Source of the DNA: an uncultured Campylobacter sp.
GTDB taxonomy: Bacteria > Campylobacterota > Campylobacteria > Campylobacterales > Campylobacteraceae
Direction of reading: 5' to 3'
Length of the DNA stretch: 64,000 bases
NCBI RefSeq assembly: GCF_944323605.1
Contig: NZ_CALUTC010000003.1
Coordinates: 96,736-160,735, forward strand
Below, one piece after another: positions 29,608 to 39,757 of the stretch. Position 1 is the first letter of the stretch; each line of letters starts with the position of its first letter. The notes beneath the pieces were generated by a model that saw only the letters and a list, made by a program, of their open reading frames with translations, had not been told where the DNA came from and did no database searches. The position numbers and the translations under genes were made by a program.

Positions 29608-30999
29608 CTACGCACATCTTTCATAAATTTTAGATACTTCAATGCCCCCCCCCCGTTTCATATTTTCTATCAATGCTTCACCTAATTTATATGTGATACA
29701 CTCTTTTTCTTTTAAAGCCTCTTCATAATCAGGATAGCTTTCAAGTGAAGGAAGTTTAAAAAAAGAATTTGTTTTTATCTTTTCATTATAAATTATTTGT
29801 TCTTTTTTATGTTTATCTTTTATATAAGATAAAATAAAAGGCATTCTTATATAGCCTAAGATACTTTTTGAATTTAGTATCAAAGCTTGTCCAAGTTTAT
29901 AAGCTAAGTGATTGTGTACTCTTTCTTTGGCTGTGCCAAAATTTTTTAAAAAATTCAAAAGATTTTTAGTAGAGTTTAAATTTTGTAGCATACTGTCCAA
30001 TTTCTTTTGCTTATCAATTACATTGTTTTGCAAGTTTATTTTTTCATTTTCTAGCTTACTTATAAGTTTTTCTTGTAAATATATATCTTTTTTAAATACT
30101 ATAAGCTCGTAAAATGGGCTATGTTTAGCATATTCCCACCAAATATCTGCTTTTTCTGAATCTGGATAATACCAAGGTTTTATACCTGCAGCATAGTGTA
30201 AGATACAAACATCTTTCTTACTTTCTTCAAAATCTGCAAGCATAGTCATTTGCGGCATAGTTTTGTAGTGTTGTCTCTGCGTTTTGTAAAAACAAACCTC
30301 ATTATTGTATCTTAAATCTAAGAATTTTACCCTATTTTCAAGCATAGCATTAAATACACACTGATCCATAAATATAGGTTCTTTAATATCTTTTAAGGTA
30401 TCTAAAAAGCATTCTAAAAAATTTATACTATTGCATTGTTTGATATTAAAAAGTAAAACACCAGAGTTAAAATATTGTTTAGTTTTCATTTTCAAGGTAT
30501 TTTTTACATAATTACTAAAATGTGTATTTGAATTCAAAGTAATACCTAATATAATTGGTAAGTCTGCAACCACACCTAAAAACATATCCTCAAGTTCTGT
30601 ATCAAAAAGATCTTTTAAATCTTTTAAAACAATGGTATCAACATCTATATACAAAATTTTTTCATAATACTTAAATACGATTGGTATAAAAGAGGGATAA
30701 TACACAGCGTCGGTATAGTATAAACGCGTAAATAATATTCTTTCTTGTTTTAGTTTTTGTGCTAGATGACTTATATCAACAAACCTTAAAGAAAAATTAC
30801 TTTTTGTTATCATGAGTTGAAGTTTTTTAATTGAATTTATGTGTAGTTTCTCATCGTGTAATATTACTATATCATAGTTTGAATCTGGATTTGAATTTTT
30901 TATGACAGATGTAAGCAAAACAGAAAAATAAAAGCTGTAATTATCATCAAAAATAAAACATAAATTTATGCTATTTTTGTCAAAACAAGGTCTTATCAT
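29608..30999 (-). CDS. GT8-family glycosyltransferase with phase-variable tail
   Basis: The 463-residue protein has a GT8 fold: INLCFIFDDNYSFYFSVLL, metal-binding D-V-D (119-121, KILYIDVDTIVLKDL), FNSGVLLFNIKQC and HYAAGIKPWYYP. After a coiled-coil-like linker (about 310-345) come two copies of a C-terminal module: VHNHLAYKLGQALIL near 357 and DYEEALKEKECITYKLGEALI near 425. A G10 tract sits 11 codons before the stop, so slippage changes only the tail. It likely acts on a surface glycan; donor and acceptor are unknown. Its promoter carries a T16 tract. Confidence 0.85.
   Translation of the reverse strand: MIRPCFDKNSINLCFIFDDNYSFYFSVLLTSVIKNSNPDSNYDIVILHDEKLHINSIKKLQLMITKSNFSLRFVDISHLAQKLKQERILFTRLYYTDAVYYPSFIPIVFKYYEKILYIDVDTIVLKDLKDLFDTELEDMFLGVVADLPIILGITLNSNTHFSNYVKNTLKMKTKQYFNSGVLLFNIKQCNSINFLECFLDTLKDIKEPIFMDQCVFNAMLENRVKFLDLRYNNEVCFYKTQRQHYKTMPQMTMLADFEESKKDVCILHYAAGIKPWYYPDSEKADIWWEYAKHSPFYELIVFKKDIYLQEKLISKLENEKINLQNNVIDKQKKLDSMLQNLNSTKNLLNFLKNFGTAKERVHNHLAYKLGQALILNSKSILGYIRMPFILSYIKDKHKKEQIIYNEKIKTNSFFKLPSLESYPDYEEALKEKECITYKLGEALIENMKRGGGIEVSKIYERCA
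29645..29654 (-). repeat. Homopolymeric G10 (C10 on plus strand) contingency tract
   Basis: Ten G on the coding strand encode R-G-G-G in the GT8 gene. As read (G10) the tail is IEVSKIYERCA. One G fewer gives a 21-residue basic tail starting ALKYLKFMKDVRRIKREF and ending at 29580. One more gives H then stop. Tracts of 8 or more G are the classic Campylobacter phase-variation device. Confidence 0.9.
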
Positions 31000-31025
31000 C
31001 TTATCTCTTTTAGGGATTTTGTATC

Positions 31026-31049
31026 ATTATATCAAAAAAAAAAAAAAAA
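31026..31049 (-). promoter_or_regulatory. GT8 promoter: TATAAT abutting a T16 tract
   Basis: On the minus strand a perfect TATAAT (plus 31026-31031) lies 26 bases before the GT8 ATG. A run of 16 T (plus-strand A16, 31034-31049) starts two bases upstream of it. The run occupies the space between -10 and the -35 region, where a slippage change would alter promoter geometry. The mog gene ends 7 bases further upstream. Confidence 0.65.
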
Positions 31050-31055
31050 CAAAAT

Positions 31056-31586
31056 TTATTTTTTAGGTCTAAAAGCCTTAATGAGTTCCTCATTTGTCTG
31101 TATGCAAGCACCACCTATTAAGTCTATGCAGTAAGGTATGGCTGAAAATACTGGTTCTAAACACTCTTTTATCGCCTTTGGCTGACCGGGTAAATTTATG
31201 ATAAGGCTTTTTTTTCTTATACCAGCTACTTGCCTTGAAAGTATAGCAGTTGGCACGAATTTTAAGCTAACTCTTCTCATTTCCTCTGCGAAACCGGGCA
31301 GCATTTTATCGCAAATTTCTTCTGTAGCTTCTGGGGTTACGTCTCTTAAAGCTGGTCCCGTGCCACCTGTGCTTAAGATCAAATCGCATTTTTTATCATC
31401 GCTTAGGTATATTAGCTTTTGCTTTATCAGTTCGTATTCATCTGGTATTAGTTCATAATGAAAGATCATTTCATTTTTTATGTAGCTTTGTAAAAGTTTT
31501 TTTATCTCTTTGCCTGATTTGTCCTCATAAACTCCGGCACTAGCCCTATCGCTTAATGTGAGAATTCCTATATTTACAGTATCCAT
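31056..31586 (-). CDS. mog: Molybdopterin adenylyltransferase Mog
   Basis: Mog adenylylates molybdopterin before molybdate insertion. The 176-residue protein shows the MoCF domain: VNIGILTLSDRASAGVYEDKS, LSTGGTGPALRDVTPEATEE and INLPGQPKAIKECLEPVF. The related MoaB is the alternative, but the SDRASAG and LRDVTPEA forms fit Mog. Its start touches the stop of the FtsH-like gene. Confidence 0.88.
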   Translation of the reverse strand: MDTVNIGILTLSDRASAGVYEDKSGKEIKKLLQSYIKNEMIFHYELIPDEYELIKQKLIYLSDDKKCDLILSTGGTGPALRDVTPEATEEICDKMLPGFAEEMRRVSLKFVPTAILSRQVAGIRKKSLIINLPGQPKAIKECLEPVFSAIPYCIDLIGGACIQTNEELIKAFRPKK

Positions 31587-33199
31587 TACATTTCCTCATT
31601 TAAAACCGTCGCTACATCTGTGCTTTCAAGCTTTTCTTGCTCTAAAAGCAAATCCGCAAGTTTTATGACCTTATCTTTCATAGCACTTATATAGTTTTCT
31701 ATCTCTTTTTTTTGCTCTTCTAAAGAGAAATTTTCGCTCATATCAAAACTTAGCATAAAATTTACAAGCTCTTTTACCTTTGCTAAATCGTTTTGAGAAT
31801 TTGTGTAAGTTTCATTACAAATTAGCTTCATAGCACAGCTTCCGGCTAAATGAACCTTTATTTTATTTAAAAGCTCTGATTTTGATTTTATGTGTTTTTC
31901 GTATTCTTTAAATCTATCCTCTATCAATGTTATCTTATCAAATCCTACATCAAAATAATAAGCAGAAAGTGCTTTTGCCGCTTGATATGTAGCTTGAATT
32001 TTCTTTTCCTCATCGCTAAAGCTTAGAATTTTTTTCTTGCCAGTTAAGACCTTGTTTAAAACCGCAAAGAAATCGCTCTCTTCAACTGTGCTCGCCTCTC
32101 GTCTTAAAGCGTTTATGGCAGCTTCATTTACTAAGGTTTCAAGAGCAGCACCGCTAAAACCAACTGTAGCTTTTGCTATGACTGTTAAGTCGGCATTATT
32201 TTTTTTATCGCTCATATAAATTTCTAAAATTTTAAGCCTATCTTTAAAATCAGGCAAAGATAAAAAGACCCTCCTATCAAAACGACCAGAACGAAGCAAA
32301 GCAGGATCCATTAACTCTATCTTGTTTGTAGCAGCTATAACTATAACCCCGCTATTATCCTCAAAGCCGTCCATTTGCGTTAAAAGCTGATTTAAGGTAT
32401 TATCTCTTTCTACGTTTGAAATTTCTCCCCTAGCCTTGCCTACCGCATCTATTTCATCTATGAAAATTATACTAGGAGACATCATTTTCGCTCTTGAAAA
32501 AAGCTCTCTTACCCTTTTTGCACCCATACCTACATAAATTTCAACAAAAGAAGCTCCACTTTGATAGAAAAATGGCACCGAAGCTTCTCCTGCAACAGCC
32601 TTTGCGATAAGTGTTTTTCCAACACCAGGAGGTCCAACCATCAATACTCCCTTTGGCATTTTGATACCAAAGTCTTTGTATTTTTTAGGATTTTTGAGAA
32701 AATCAACTATCTCATTTAATTCTATCTTAACATCATCAACACCAGCAACATCATCAAAGCTTATATTAGAAATAACGGGCTTTATGGAATTTGCATAGTC
32801 TAAATTTGAAATAGCATTTTGACCTTGCTTTGGAGCTGGTTGTATAGGAAAGGAAGTCTTTTTTTTTGCAAAATAAAGTATAGAAAAAAGCATAGCAAAT
32901 AAAGCCGTTAAGACAAAGGTAAAAAATAAAAAATCATAATCCTTTTTTAACTCTATTGGCACTTTTCTTAAAAGCTCATCTATATCTATGCCCTCTTTTA
33001 TGATGACATAGTTTGAGCCAGCGGCTTTAAAGATGATTTCATTATCTTTTAGTATAGCCTTTTCTATCAAATTTTTATCTAAAAAGCTTTGATATAAAGC
33101 TTTGTCTATATATTTTGGCTCGTTTTTGATATAAACTATAGCAAATAAAATAAGCAAAACAAGCAAAGAGCTAAATATAATCTTTTTATTCTTACTCAA
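31586..33199 (-). CDS. FtsH-like membrane AAA ATPase lacking the protease motif
   Basis: The 537-residue protein has the FtsH layout: two membrane helices (about 7-24 and 90-110), an AAA module with Walker A GPPGVGKT (189-196), Walker B IIFIDEID (244-251), [16 protein letters not shown] (298-310), and a helical C-terminal domain. Where FtsH has the zinc motif HEAGH this protein reads TYQAAKA (404-410), so both His ligands and the catalytic Glu are gone. ATPase residues are intact. It is likely a non-proteolytic unfoldase or chaperone. It overlaps mtaB by 8 bases. Confidence 0.85.
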   Translation of the reverse strand: MSKNKKIIFSSLLVLLILFAIVYIKNEPKYIDKALYQSFLDKNLIEKAILKDNEIIFKAAGSNYVIIKEGIDIDELLRKVPIELKKDYDFLFFTFVLTALFAMLFSILYFAKKKTSFPIQPAPKQGQNAISNLDYANSIKPVISNISFDDVAGVDDVKIELNEIVDFLKNPKKYKDFGIKMPKGVLMVGPPGVGKTLIAKAVAGEASVPFFYQSGASFVEIYVGMGAKRVRELFSRAKMMSPSIIFIDEIDAVGKARGEISNVERDNTLNQLLTQMDGFEDNSGVIVIAATNKIELMDPALLRSGRFDRRVFLSLPDFKDRLKILEIYMSDKKNNADLTVIAKATVGFSGAALETLVNEAAINALRREASTVEESDFFAVLNKVLTGKKKILSFSDEEKKIQATYQAAKALSAYYFDVGFDKITLIEDRFKEYEKHIKSKSELLNKIKVHLAGSCAMKLICNETYTNSQNDLAKVKELVNFMLSFDMSENFSLEEQKKEIENYISAMKDKVIKLADLLLEQEKLESTDVATVLNEEM

Positions 33200-34448
33200 A
33201 ATTTACTCCTAAAATTTTATTACAATCCTCGCACACTTCGTATTTATCGGCATTTAACCATTTTTTTAACAAATTCTTATCACTTTTTATTTTGATTTTA
33301 TTATAAAACTGATCATAGCCTTCAAAATAATTTAGTTTTTTTTGTTCGATTAAAATTTCAAGTATTTTATCTTTATTTTGCTTTCTAAATTCGTAGTTGT
33401 TGTTTTTGACTATATTTTTTAATGTATGCAACCTTTCTTTTGCCACTGCTTTTTCTATATTATTTTTCATAGACGCTGAAGCTGTGCCTTTTCTAGGAGA
33501 AAATATGAAAGCGTGTATATGTGTGAGTTTAAAATCCTTAAAATGCTCTAAGGCATCTTGCCATATCTCATCGCTTTCTCCCGGGTGTGCTACTATAAAA
33601 TCACTACCTAAAGCAAAACCTTTATCTCTAAGATAAGCAAACAAAGCCTTATCTTCTTCTAGTTTTGATCTTCTTTTCATTATTTTTAGCATAGTATCAT
33701 TAGTATGTTGAAGTGCTATATGCAAATGTCTTTCTAAAATGCTTTCATCTAAAATTTCTTTAAAACTATCATCTATTTGACTTGGTTCTAAACTACCTAA
33801 TCTAAGTCTTTTTAAGCCTTTTAGTTTAAAAATTTTTTGCAAAAGCCTTCCTAAGCTACTTTTTTCTTTTAATCCGTAAGATCCTATGTTTGTGCCTGTT
33901 AAAACAAGCTCACTGTGTCCATTTTCAAGCAAAATTTTGCATTGATTTAGTATGTAATTTTCATCAAGGCTTCTTGATTTTCCTCTTACAGAAGGTATTA
34001 TGCAGTAAGAGCAGTTAAAATCGCAACCCTCTTGTATTTTAACAAAGGCTTTTGTATGCGTTTGAAAAGAGCTTAGCAAGGTGCTATCTTTAAATTTTAA
34101 GTCCCCAAACTCCATAAATTTAGAATTTGAAAGCAGTAAGGAATTTATTTTATCTTTATTTGAAGCTCCTAATATGCCAAAAATCTTTCCTTCATCTAGC
34201 ATAGTTTTTGCCTTATCCAAGCCACAACCTGTTAAGACTATCTTAACACCTTTTTTTTGCATAGAATTTACATAAGCTTTTGTAGTGTTATCGGCAGAAT
34301 TTGTAACCGTGCAAGAATTTACTATGATGATATTCGCATCTTTTTCATCATTTATAATCTCATAATCTTTTATGTAAGACTTTAAAAGCTCTGTATCATA
34401 GATATTTGTCCTGCAACCAAAGGTTTTAAAATACACCTTTTGCTTCAT
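33192..34448 (-). CDS. mtaB: tRNA t6A37 methylthiotransferase MtaB
   Basis: This radical-SAM enzyme adds a methylthio group to t6A37. The 418-residue protein has the UPF0004 domain ([34 protein letters not shown]), the radical-SAM triad in [20 protein letters not shown] and a C-terminal region with a Cys pair ([12 protein letters not shown]). The GCRTN start and length fit MtaB rather than MiaB. It overlaps aroB by 4 bases. Confidence 0.9.
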   Translation of the reverse strand: MKQKVYFKTFGCRTNIYDTELLKSYIKDYEIINDEKDANIIIVNSCTVTNSADNTTKAYVNSMQKKGVKIVLTGCGLDKAKTMLDEGKIFGILGASNKDKINSLLLSNSKFMEFGDLKFKDSTLLSSFQTHTKAFVKIQEGCDFNCSYCIIPSVRGKSRSLDENYILNQCKILLENGHSELVLTGTNIGSYGLKEKSSLGRLLQKIFKLKGLKRLRLGSLEPSQIDDSFKEILDESILERHLHIALQHTNDTMLKIMKRRSKLEEDKALFAYLRDKGFALGSDFIVAHPGESDEIWQDALEHFKDFKLTHIHAFIFSPRKGTASASMKNNIEKAVAKERLHTLKNIVKNNNYEFRKQNKDKILEILIEQKKLNYFEGYDQFYNKIKIKSDKNLLKKWLNADKYEVCEDCNKILGVNFE

Positions 34449-35500
34449 TTAAAAGCCTCTAATGTATGTAAAATAGCGTCTTTAGGCACATCATCTTTTA
34501 TAAAAGCCTTTCCTAAGGCTGATAAAAGTATGAAATTTATTTTTTTATTATGGCTTTTTTTATCTAGAAAAAAGGCTTGATAAAATTCATTTACATCATT
34601 TATTTTATAGTGCGTAGGCAAGTCAAATTTCTTTAAAATTTCAACAACCCTTTTAACTTCGCTTTCTTTTAAAAGTCCCAAATTTAAGGCTAAGTGATTT
34701 GCCATATTCATACCTATAGCGACAGCTTCGCCGTGCAAAAATCTTTTGTAATTTGTTTGATTTTCGATAATATGTGCAAATGTATGCCCGTAGTTTAGCA
34801 GCATTCTAAGAGAATTTTCTTTTTCATCTTTGCTAACTACATCTGCTTTTAAAGCTATGCTTTTGTCTATTATCTTAGAATAAATAGCGTCATCAAGACT
34901 GTTTTCAAAAAAAGCTTTTTCGTCTATATTTTCTATAAAATCTAAAATTTCTACATCAAAACTTAAAGCCATTTTTATAAATTCAGCCATACCAGCACTA
35001 AGTTCTCTTTTTTCTAAGGTTTTTAAAAAAGAGCTTTCGCAATAAACTGCCTTTGGTTGCTTGAAAGTGCCTATTAAATTTTTACCAAAAGAGTTATTCA
35101 CACCCGTTTTTCCACCGACTGCAGCATCCACACAGGCTAATAAGGTTGTAGGTATATTTACAAAATCAATTCCTCTTTGATATATACTAGCAACAAAGCC
35201 TACAATATCGCTTACAACTCCTCCACCAAAAGCTATAAGAGTGCTTTTTCTATCTAGCTTTGATACAAAAAGCTGGTTTAAAATTTCCTCAACTGTGATT
35301 AAATTTTTGTATTCTTCGCCATCTTTTATACTTATTACAAAAATTTCATCAGCTTCTATCTTTGATAATAAGCTTTGCAAATGAAGCCCGGACACTTTTG
35401 CATTGCTTACTATGGCTACCTTACCTTTAAATTTTAACTTATCTAGTTCATTTATAAAAACTTGATAAGAATTTTCTTTTAATTTTACTTCTACTTTCAT
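34445..35500 (-). CDS. aroB: 3-dehydroquinate synthase
   Basis: AroB is the second shikimate-pathway enzyme. The 351-residue protein shows the NAD-binding stretch [20 protein letters not shown], the loop [20 protein letters not shown], the zinc-site region [13 protein letters not shown] and [11 protein letters not shown]. All key motifs are intact. It sits in the minus-strand run with mtaB, the FtsH-like gene and mog. Confidence 0.97.
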   Translation of the reverse strand: MKVEVKLKENSYQVFINELDKLKFKGKVAIVSNAKVSGLHLQSLLSKIEADEIFVISIKDGEEYKNLITVEEILNQLFVSKLDRKSTLIAFGGGVVSDIVGFVASIYQRGIDFVNIPTTLLACVDAAVGGKTGVNNSFGKNLIGTFKQPKAVYCESSFLKTLEKRELSAGMAEFIKMALSFDVEILDFIENIDEKAFFENSLDDAIYSKIIDKSIALKADVVSKDEKENSLRMLLNYGHTFAHIIENQTNYKRFLHGEAVAIGMNMANHLALNLGLLKESEVKRVVEILKKFDLPTHYKINDVNEFYQAFFLDKKSHNKKINFILLSALGKAFIKDDVPKDAILHTLEAFK

Positions 35501-35520
35501 AGTCTATATTTTATCCTAAC

Positions 35521-36921
35521 TTAGCTAATTGGTATAAAAACTTGATAGTTTTTATTCATTTTATAATACAAGCTATTTAAATTTGTGCTTAAAATACTTC
35601 TTAAATTAAAAGATAGCAAATCCTTTTTAAAATATATAAACTGAAGTGCGGGTTTTTTATGCTCTAGTTCTAGGATCGGGTTTTTATTTTTGTCATTTAT
35701 TATTTTTAATTCTTTGTTATAGAGCTGCGAAAGACTTTGCAAGTGTTCTGTTAGTTTTTTAGAATCATTATCTGGCTCATAATAATAAAGCAAAGCTTTT
35801 AGTTTTAATTGCTTACTTAAATCTATCATAACACCGGCTTGATTTTCTAGCTCATCTTCATTTGAGCTAAGTATAATAGCTTCATCTAAGTCCTCAAAAT
35901 CTATAGAGCCTAGCTTAAGAATAGGAATTTTCAAAGAGTAAAATTCCTTTTTTCTTTTTTTAAAGGTTGAATCATCTACTATTATAAGCCCTATATCATC
36001 ATTGATTAGTATATCTTTTATGTTTTTTATCTTGGTATTTTCATAATCAAAATGAACGGTTACGCTATTTTTCTTATCCTGTTTTAATTCTTCATAAAAA
36101 TCACAAAGCTTTGAATTTATGCTGTGTATAAAAAGCCTTTTGCTATTTGTATTAGAATGCAATATATTAGCAGTTTTGTAAGCTTTATAAAGTTCTTTTT
36201 GAGAAATTCTTTTCATATCCAAAAAAAGATACAAATTATTTCCAAAAGGCGATGGAAACTGCCCTCTACCGCCTTTTATTTTATAATACACATTTTGAAG
36301 AATGCTTGGTTCGCCAACCAGTAAGACATTATCATTTGGCATTATCATAACGGAAGGATTTGGCATAATTATCTTTTTATTTCTATAAATAAGTGCTATA
36401 CGCCACCTTTTTTGACTTATTGAAGATATATGCCTGTGTGCAAAAATACTATAAGCTGGTATTTTTACTTCCATAATTTCACCATTTGAAAGACCGATAT
36501 TTTGGGCAAAATTTGGAACATCGGGCAAGAATGCAAGTAAATATTCACTTAAAGAACTTCTAACATCTACTAATTCACATCTAGAATCATTTATGCTAAG
36601 CCCCCAAAAATCAACCAACACAACAGAAATCTCTTCGTTTATCTCTCTTATGTTGTCATAAACAGCTTTAACATCAAATTCATCTTTCATATGTATAAAA
36701 ATTTGTGTATAAGAATTTGTTAAAAACAACTCTTTTAATTTACTAGCAGAGCTTGGGTCAAATTTTATAAAATTTATATATTCACTTTGTAATTTTAAAT
36801 TTATAGAGTCCTCATTATAATACACCACATCAAAATGATAATTAGATGTTTTTTGTAAGCAAAGCCTTTCTAAGAAATATTTTGCTAAAATTCCATCAAG
36901 TATTAATAAAATTTGATTCAT
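35521..36921 (-). CDS. TrkA/RCK-like protein (COG3400-type)
   Basis: The 466-residue protein begins with a Rossmann-like segment (MNQILLILDGILAKYFLERL) and has a TrkA-C-like domain near 150-215 with IMPNDNVLLVGEPSILQNVY, characteristic of RCK regulators of K+ channels and transporters. A second Rossmann-like half follows. No membrane helices are seen. It lies 21 bases upstream of aroB and diverges from tgt. The family is recognised with moderate certainty; the regulated transporter is unknown. Confidence 0.65.
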   Translation of the reverse strand: MNQILLILDGILAKYFLERLCLQKTSNYHFDVVYYNEDSINLKLQSEYINFIKFDPSSASKLKELFLTNSYTQIFIHMKDEFDVKAVYDNIREINEEISVVLVDFWGLSINDSRCELVDVRSSLSEYLLAFLPDVPNFAQNIGLSNGEIMEVKIPAYSIFAHRHISSISQKRWRIALIYRNKKIIMPNPSVMIMPNDNVLLVGEPSILQNVYYKIKGGRGQFPSPFGNNLYLFLDMKRISQKELYKAYKTANILHSNTNSKRLFIHSINSKLCDFYEELKQDKKNSVTVHFDYENTKIKNIKDILINDDIGLIIVDDSTFKKRKKEFYSLKIPILKLGSIDFEDLDEAIILSSNEDELENQAGVMIDLSKQLKLKALLYYYEPDNDSKKLTEHLQSLSQLYNKELKIINDKNKNPILELEHKKPALQFIYFKKDLLSFNLRSILSTNLNSLYYKMNKNYQVFIPIS

Positions 36922-36954
36922 ATAAACTCCAAATGTAAAAGGTAATTATAACAA

Positions 36955-38079
36955 ATGGAATTTAAAATAAAGCATAAAGACAATAAAGCAAGAGTTTGTG
37001 AGATAAAGACCGCTCACAGTTCATTTACCACTCCTATTTTTATGCCTGTTGGCACGGCAGCTTGTGTAAAAAGTCTTGATTTTTTAGACCTTATAGAGAT
37101 TTTAAATGCAAAAATCATACTTGCAAATACCTATCATTTGTATCTTAGACCCGGTGCAAATATAATATCAAAATTTAATGGTTTGCACGGCTTTACCGGC
37201 TTTAAAAATTCTTTTCTAACAGATAGCGGCGGTTTTCAAGCCTTTTCTTTAAGTAAAAATTCAAAACACAAAGATGAGGGCATAGAATTTAAAAGCCATA
37301 TAGATGGCTCAAAACACCTTTTTACACCAAAATCAGTGCTTGATACACAGTATCTTTTAAATTCTGATATTATGATGATACTTGATGATTTGGTATCTTT
37401 GCCAGCAGATGAAAAAAGGCTAAAATTATCCGTTCAAAGAACTATAAAATGGGCAAAAGAGTCGATAAATTATCACAAAGAAAACTTAAAAAATGGTCTA
37501 GCTTTTAATAACAATATTTTTGGCATAATACAAGGCGGCACTGATTATGAACAAAGAAAAATTTGTGCTTTAGAGCTTTGTTCTATGGATTTTAACGGAC
37601 TTGCCATAGGCGGACTTAGCGTAGGCGAGGAAAATGCATTAATGTATGACACTATAGAAGGGGTTATGGATTTTATAGATGAGAATAGACCTAGGTATTT
37701 AATGGGAGTTGGCACACCGCAGGACTTGGTAGAGGGAGTTGAAAGAGGAGTTGATATGTTTGACTGCGTTATGCCTACTAGAAACGCCAGAAATGGGACG
37801 CTTTTTACAAATTTTGGTAAGATAAACATTAAAAAAGCTGAATTCTTGCAAGATGAAAAAGCTATAGATGAAAACTGCGACTGTTACACTTGCAAGAATT
37901 TTTCAAGAGGATATTTACATCATCTTTTTAGAGCAAAAGAGCTTACTTTTTTTAGACTTGCAAGCTTGCATAATTTGCATTATTATTTAAGCTTAGTAAA
38001 AGCTATGCAAGAAGCCATTTTAAAAGATAGTTTTTCTGAGTTTAAAAAAGAATTTTATGCTAAAAGAAGTTTAAGTTAA
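36955..38079 (+). CDS. tgt: tRNA-guanine transglycosylase
   Basis: Tgt exchanges G34 for preQ1 in GUN-decoding tRNAs. The 374-residue protein has the catalytic region [12 protein letters not shown] near 88, the second Asp in [18 protein letters not shown] near 264, and a zinc site [20 protein letters not shown] near 310. Length is normal. A tRNA-Arg gene follows 30 bases later. Confidence 0.96.
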   Translation: MEFKIKHKDNKARVCEIKTAHSSFTTPIFMPVGTAACVKSLDFLDLIEILNAKIILANTYHLYLRPGANIISKFNGLHGFTGFKNSFLTDSGGFQAFSLSKNSKHKDEGIEFKSHIDGSKHLFTPKSVLDTQYLLNSDIMMILDDLVSLPADEKRLKLSVQRTIKWAKESINYHKENLKNGLAFNNNIFGIIQGGTDYEQRKICALELCSMDFNGLAIGGLSVGEENALMYDTIEGVMDFIDENRPRYLMGVGTPQDLVEGVERGVDMFDCVMPTRNARNGTLFTNFGKINIKKAEFLQDEKAIDENCDCYTCKNFSRGYLHHLFRAKELTFFRLASLHNLHYYLSLVKAMQEAILKDSFSEFKKEFYAKRSLS

Positions 38080-38109
38080 GGAAAATTCGCTATAATTTTG
38101 CTTTTTCTT

Positions 38110-38186
38110 GCGCTCATAGCTCAGCTGGATAGAGCATTTGATTGCGGTTCAAAAGGTCAGAGGTTCGAATCCTCTTGAGCGCGCCA
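38110..38186 (+). tRNA. tRNA-Arg (anticodon GCG)
   Basis: The 77-base cloverleaf has acceptor arms GCGCTCA/TGAGCGC, D stem GCTC/GAGC, anticodon stem TTTGA/TCAAA with loop TTGCGGT, and T arm AGAGG-TTCGAAT-CCTCT, with encoded CCA. The anticodon at positions 34-36 reads GCG, which decodes CGC and CGU as arginine. Most bacteria use ACG (inosine) for these codons. Confidence 0.95.
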
Positions 38187-38217
38187 CTTAAAACACCGCC
38201 CAAAAGGCAGTGCTTTT

Positions 38218-38445
38218 TCAAGGCTTTTTGATTAAAAATCTAAGCACGGGTCCATCTTGATTTATCTCAAGCACCTCAAAACCTCTATTTTTAGCGTCAT
38301 CTGGTATAGAATTTATACTTTGAGGACAGTCGCATAAAACCTCTAATATTTCTCCATTTTTAAGTTCAGATAGAGCGTCTATGGTAGCCATAGCAGGATA
38401 TGGACAAGCCTCACCTTGTAAATTTAAAGTATAAGTTATATTCAT
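38218..38445 (-). CDS. yedF: TusA/YedF-type sulfurtransferase-like protein
   Basis: The 75-residue protein has the SirA/TusA/YedF fold with the conserved CPYP (LNLQGEACPYPAMATIDAL). It follows the YedE-like transporter with a 4-base overlap; the YedE-YedF pair is tied to selenium or thiosulfate sulfur handling. YedF-type is preferred over TusA because of the partner. Confidence 0.85.
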   Translation of the reverse strand: MNITYTLNLQGEACPYPAMATIDALSELKNGEILEVLCDCPQSINSIPDDAKNRGFEVLEINQDGPVLRFLIKKP

Positions 38446-39647
38446 TTTTGTATCCTTTTGAAAAAATATTTTTTATAAGCTAATGCTAAGATAAGCATAG
38501 AAAGCAAAAAGAGCAAGTTTAAAGCAAGCCCACCTAAATTTGAAAAGCTATCAAGAAGATTTATCTTTACGCCCTCCTTAAAGCCTTGCGGAAAGAAATC
38601 ATAACTTAAGGCTAGTATCATAGTTCCTGCTATGTTAGCAGCTCCAACTATCATAAAATGGCTTTGTCCCTCCCACATTCTATAAGCCCAGCCGCACTCG
38701 CAAGCTCCGGCAAAAACTATACCAAAGCCAAACAAAAAAGCTCCCACAGCCACACTTAAAGAAAGCTGAGTAAGCTTTGGCTCGTGTCCATAAAGAGTAA
38801 AGGCAAAGGCTATGATAGTAGCTATCATCATACCTATAATGGCTCCTTTTATGGCCGAATCTCTACCAAATAAAAACAGATCCCTAAAGCAAGAAGTAAA
38901 GCAAATTTGGCATTTTGAGATGATAAAACCAAAGATAAAACCAAAAACTAAAGCTAAAGAAAGCATACTTTTTCTATCGCTAGGATTAATATCGTGGTAA
39001 TTTATCAAAAGATAAAGCAGCCAAGAAAGAAAAAGAACAAAGACAAATATACCTAAGAAAAAGTAAAATTTAGCTCTTTTTTCGTGTATTTCTAAACCCT
39101 CATCCTTTTTATTTACCCTTACAAGTTTTGCTTTTGGTTTAAAAAATTTAGTATTTGTAAGCTTTACAGCTAGATAAATTCCAAGCACCATAAAAAGAGC
39201 AAAAAGCCAAGTATGCAAGGAAAAATAAGGAATGCCAGAGAAAAAATTTCCCAAATTACAACCAAAGGCAAGTCTGGCTCCAAAGCCTGAGAGCAGTCCT
39301 CCAACTATAGCTTGAAATACCCTTAAAGAACTAGCTGGTAAGCGAAATTTAACCTTATTTGCAAGCAGGGCTGCAACTATACAACCTATAGACATACCAA
39401 GAAGCATTATGCCTGAAATTCTAGTCGTGGCATTACCTGCTAAACCTAAATTTTGATAGTAAGAATAAGAGCTTAAATCAGCTCCAAAAAGCTCTAAAAA
39501 TTCTCCTCCAAGTCTTGTCATCTCGCTAGTTACTCCCCAATTAACAGCAAAGATACCAAAATAAGCAGCAGAAAAAACTCCAAGTGCTATAAAACCTTTT
39601 TTATTTTCCCAAAAATTTATTAGATATTTTTGTTTAATTTCATTCAA
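38442..39647 (-). CDS. yedE: YedE/YeeE family membrane transporter
   Basis: The 401-residue protein has about ten helices and paired YeeE/YedE Cys motifs: GARLAFGCNLGNFFSGI near 120, ISKCQICFTSCFRDLFLFGR near 242 and AGACECGWAYRMWEG near 315. The family imports thiosulfate (YeeE) or is linked to selenium metabolism (YedE). The overlap with yedF supports a shared pathway. The substrate is not proven. Confidence 0.85.
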   Translation of the reverse strand: MNEIKQKYLINFWENKKGFIALGVFSAAYFGIFAVNWGVTSEMTRLGGEFLELFGADLSSYSYYQNLGLAGNATTRISGIMLLGMSIGCIVAALLANKVKFRLPASSLRVFQAIVGGLLSGFGARLAFGCNLGNFFSGIPYFSLHTWLFALFMVLGIYLAVKLTNTKFFKPKAKLVRVNKKDEGLEIHEKRAKFYFFLGIFVFVLFLSWLLYLLINYHDINPSDRKSMLSLALVFGFIFGFIISKCQICFTSCFRDLFLFGRDSAIKGAIIGMMIATIIAFAFTLYGHEPKLTQLSLSVAVGAFLFGFGIVFAGACECGWAYRMWEGQSHFMIVGAANIAGTMILALSYDFFPQGFKEGVKINLLDSFSNLGGLALNLLFLLSMLILALAYKKYFFKRIQK

Positions 39648-39739
39648 ATTTATCTCCTTAAAGAGTTAAAAAAACATTAAAAAACTTTAGTTTGAAAACC
39701 AGAATGTATATGTATATACTAAATGAGATTAAGAATTTT

Positions 39740-39757
39740 TGCACACAAAAGTGTGCA
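39740..39757. promoter_or_regulatory. Short perfect inverted repeat in yedE-dld intergenic region
   Basis: TGCACAC and GTGTGCA flank AAAA. The 287-bp gap between the divergent yedE-like gene and the lactate dehydrogenase gene otherwise shows no gene I can support. The repeat lies 93 bases before yedE and 178 before the dehydrogenase, so it could be an operator for either. No T run follows, so a terminator is less likely. Confidence 0.4.

Noticed and set aside
31034..31049. T16 run read as the U-tract of a terminator for mog
   Set aside because: No GC-containing stem precedes it on the minus strand; its position against TATAAT fits a promoter element better.
39685..39710. A TTTGAAAAC half-site resembling one dif arm
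   Set aside because: There is no matching right arm within spacer distance, so it is not a Xer site.
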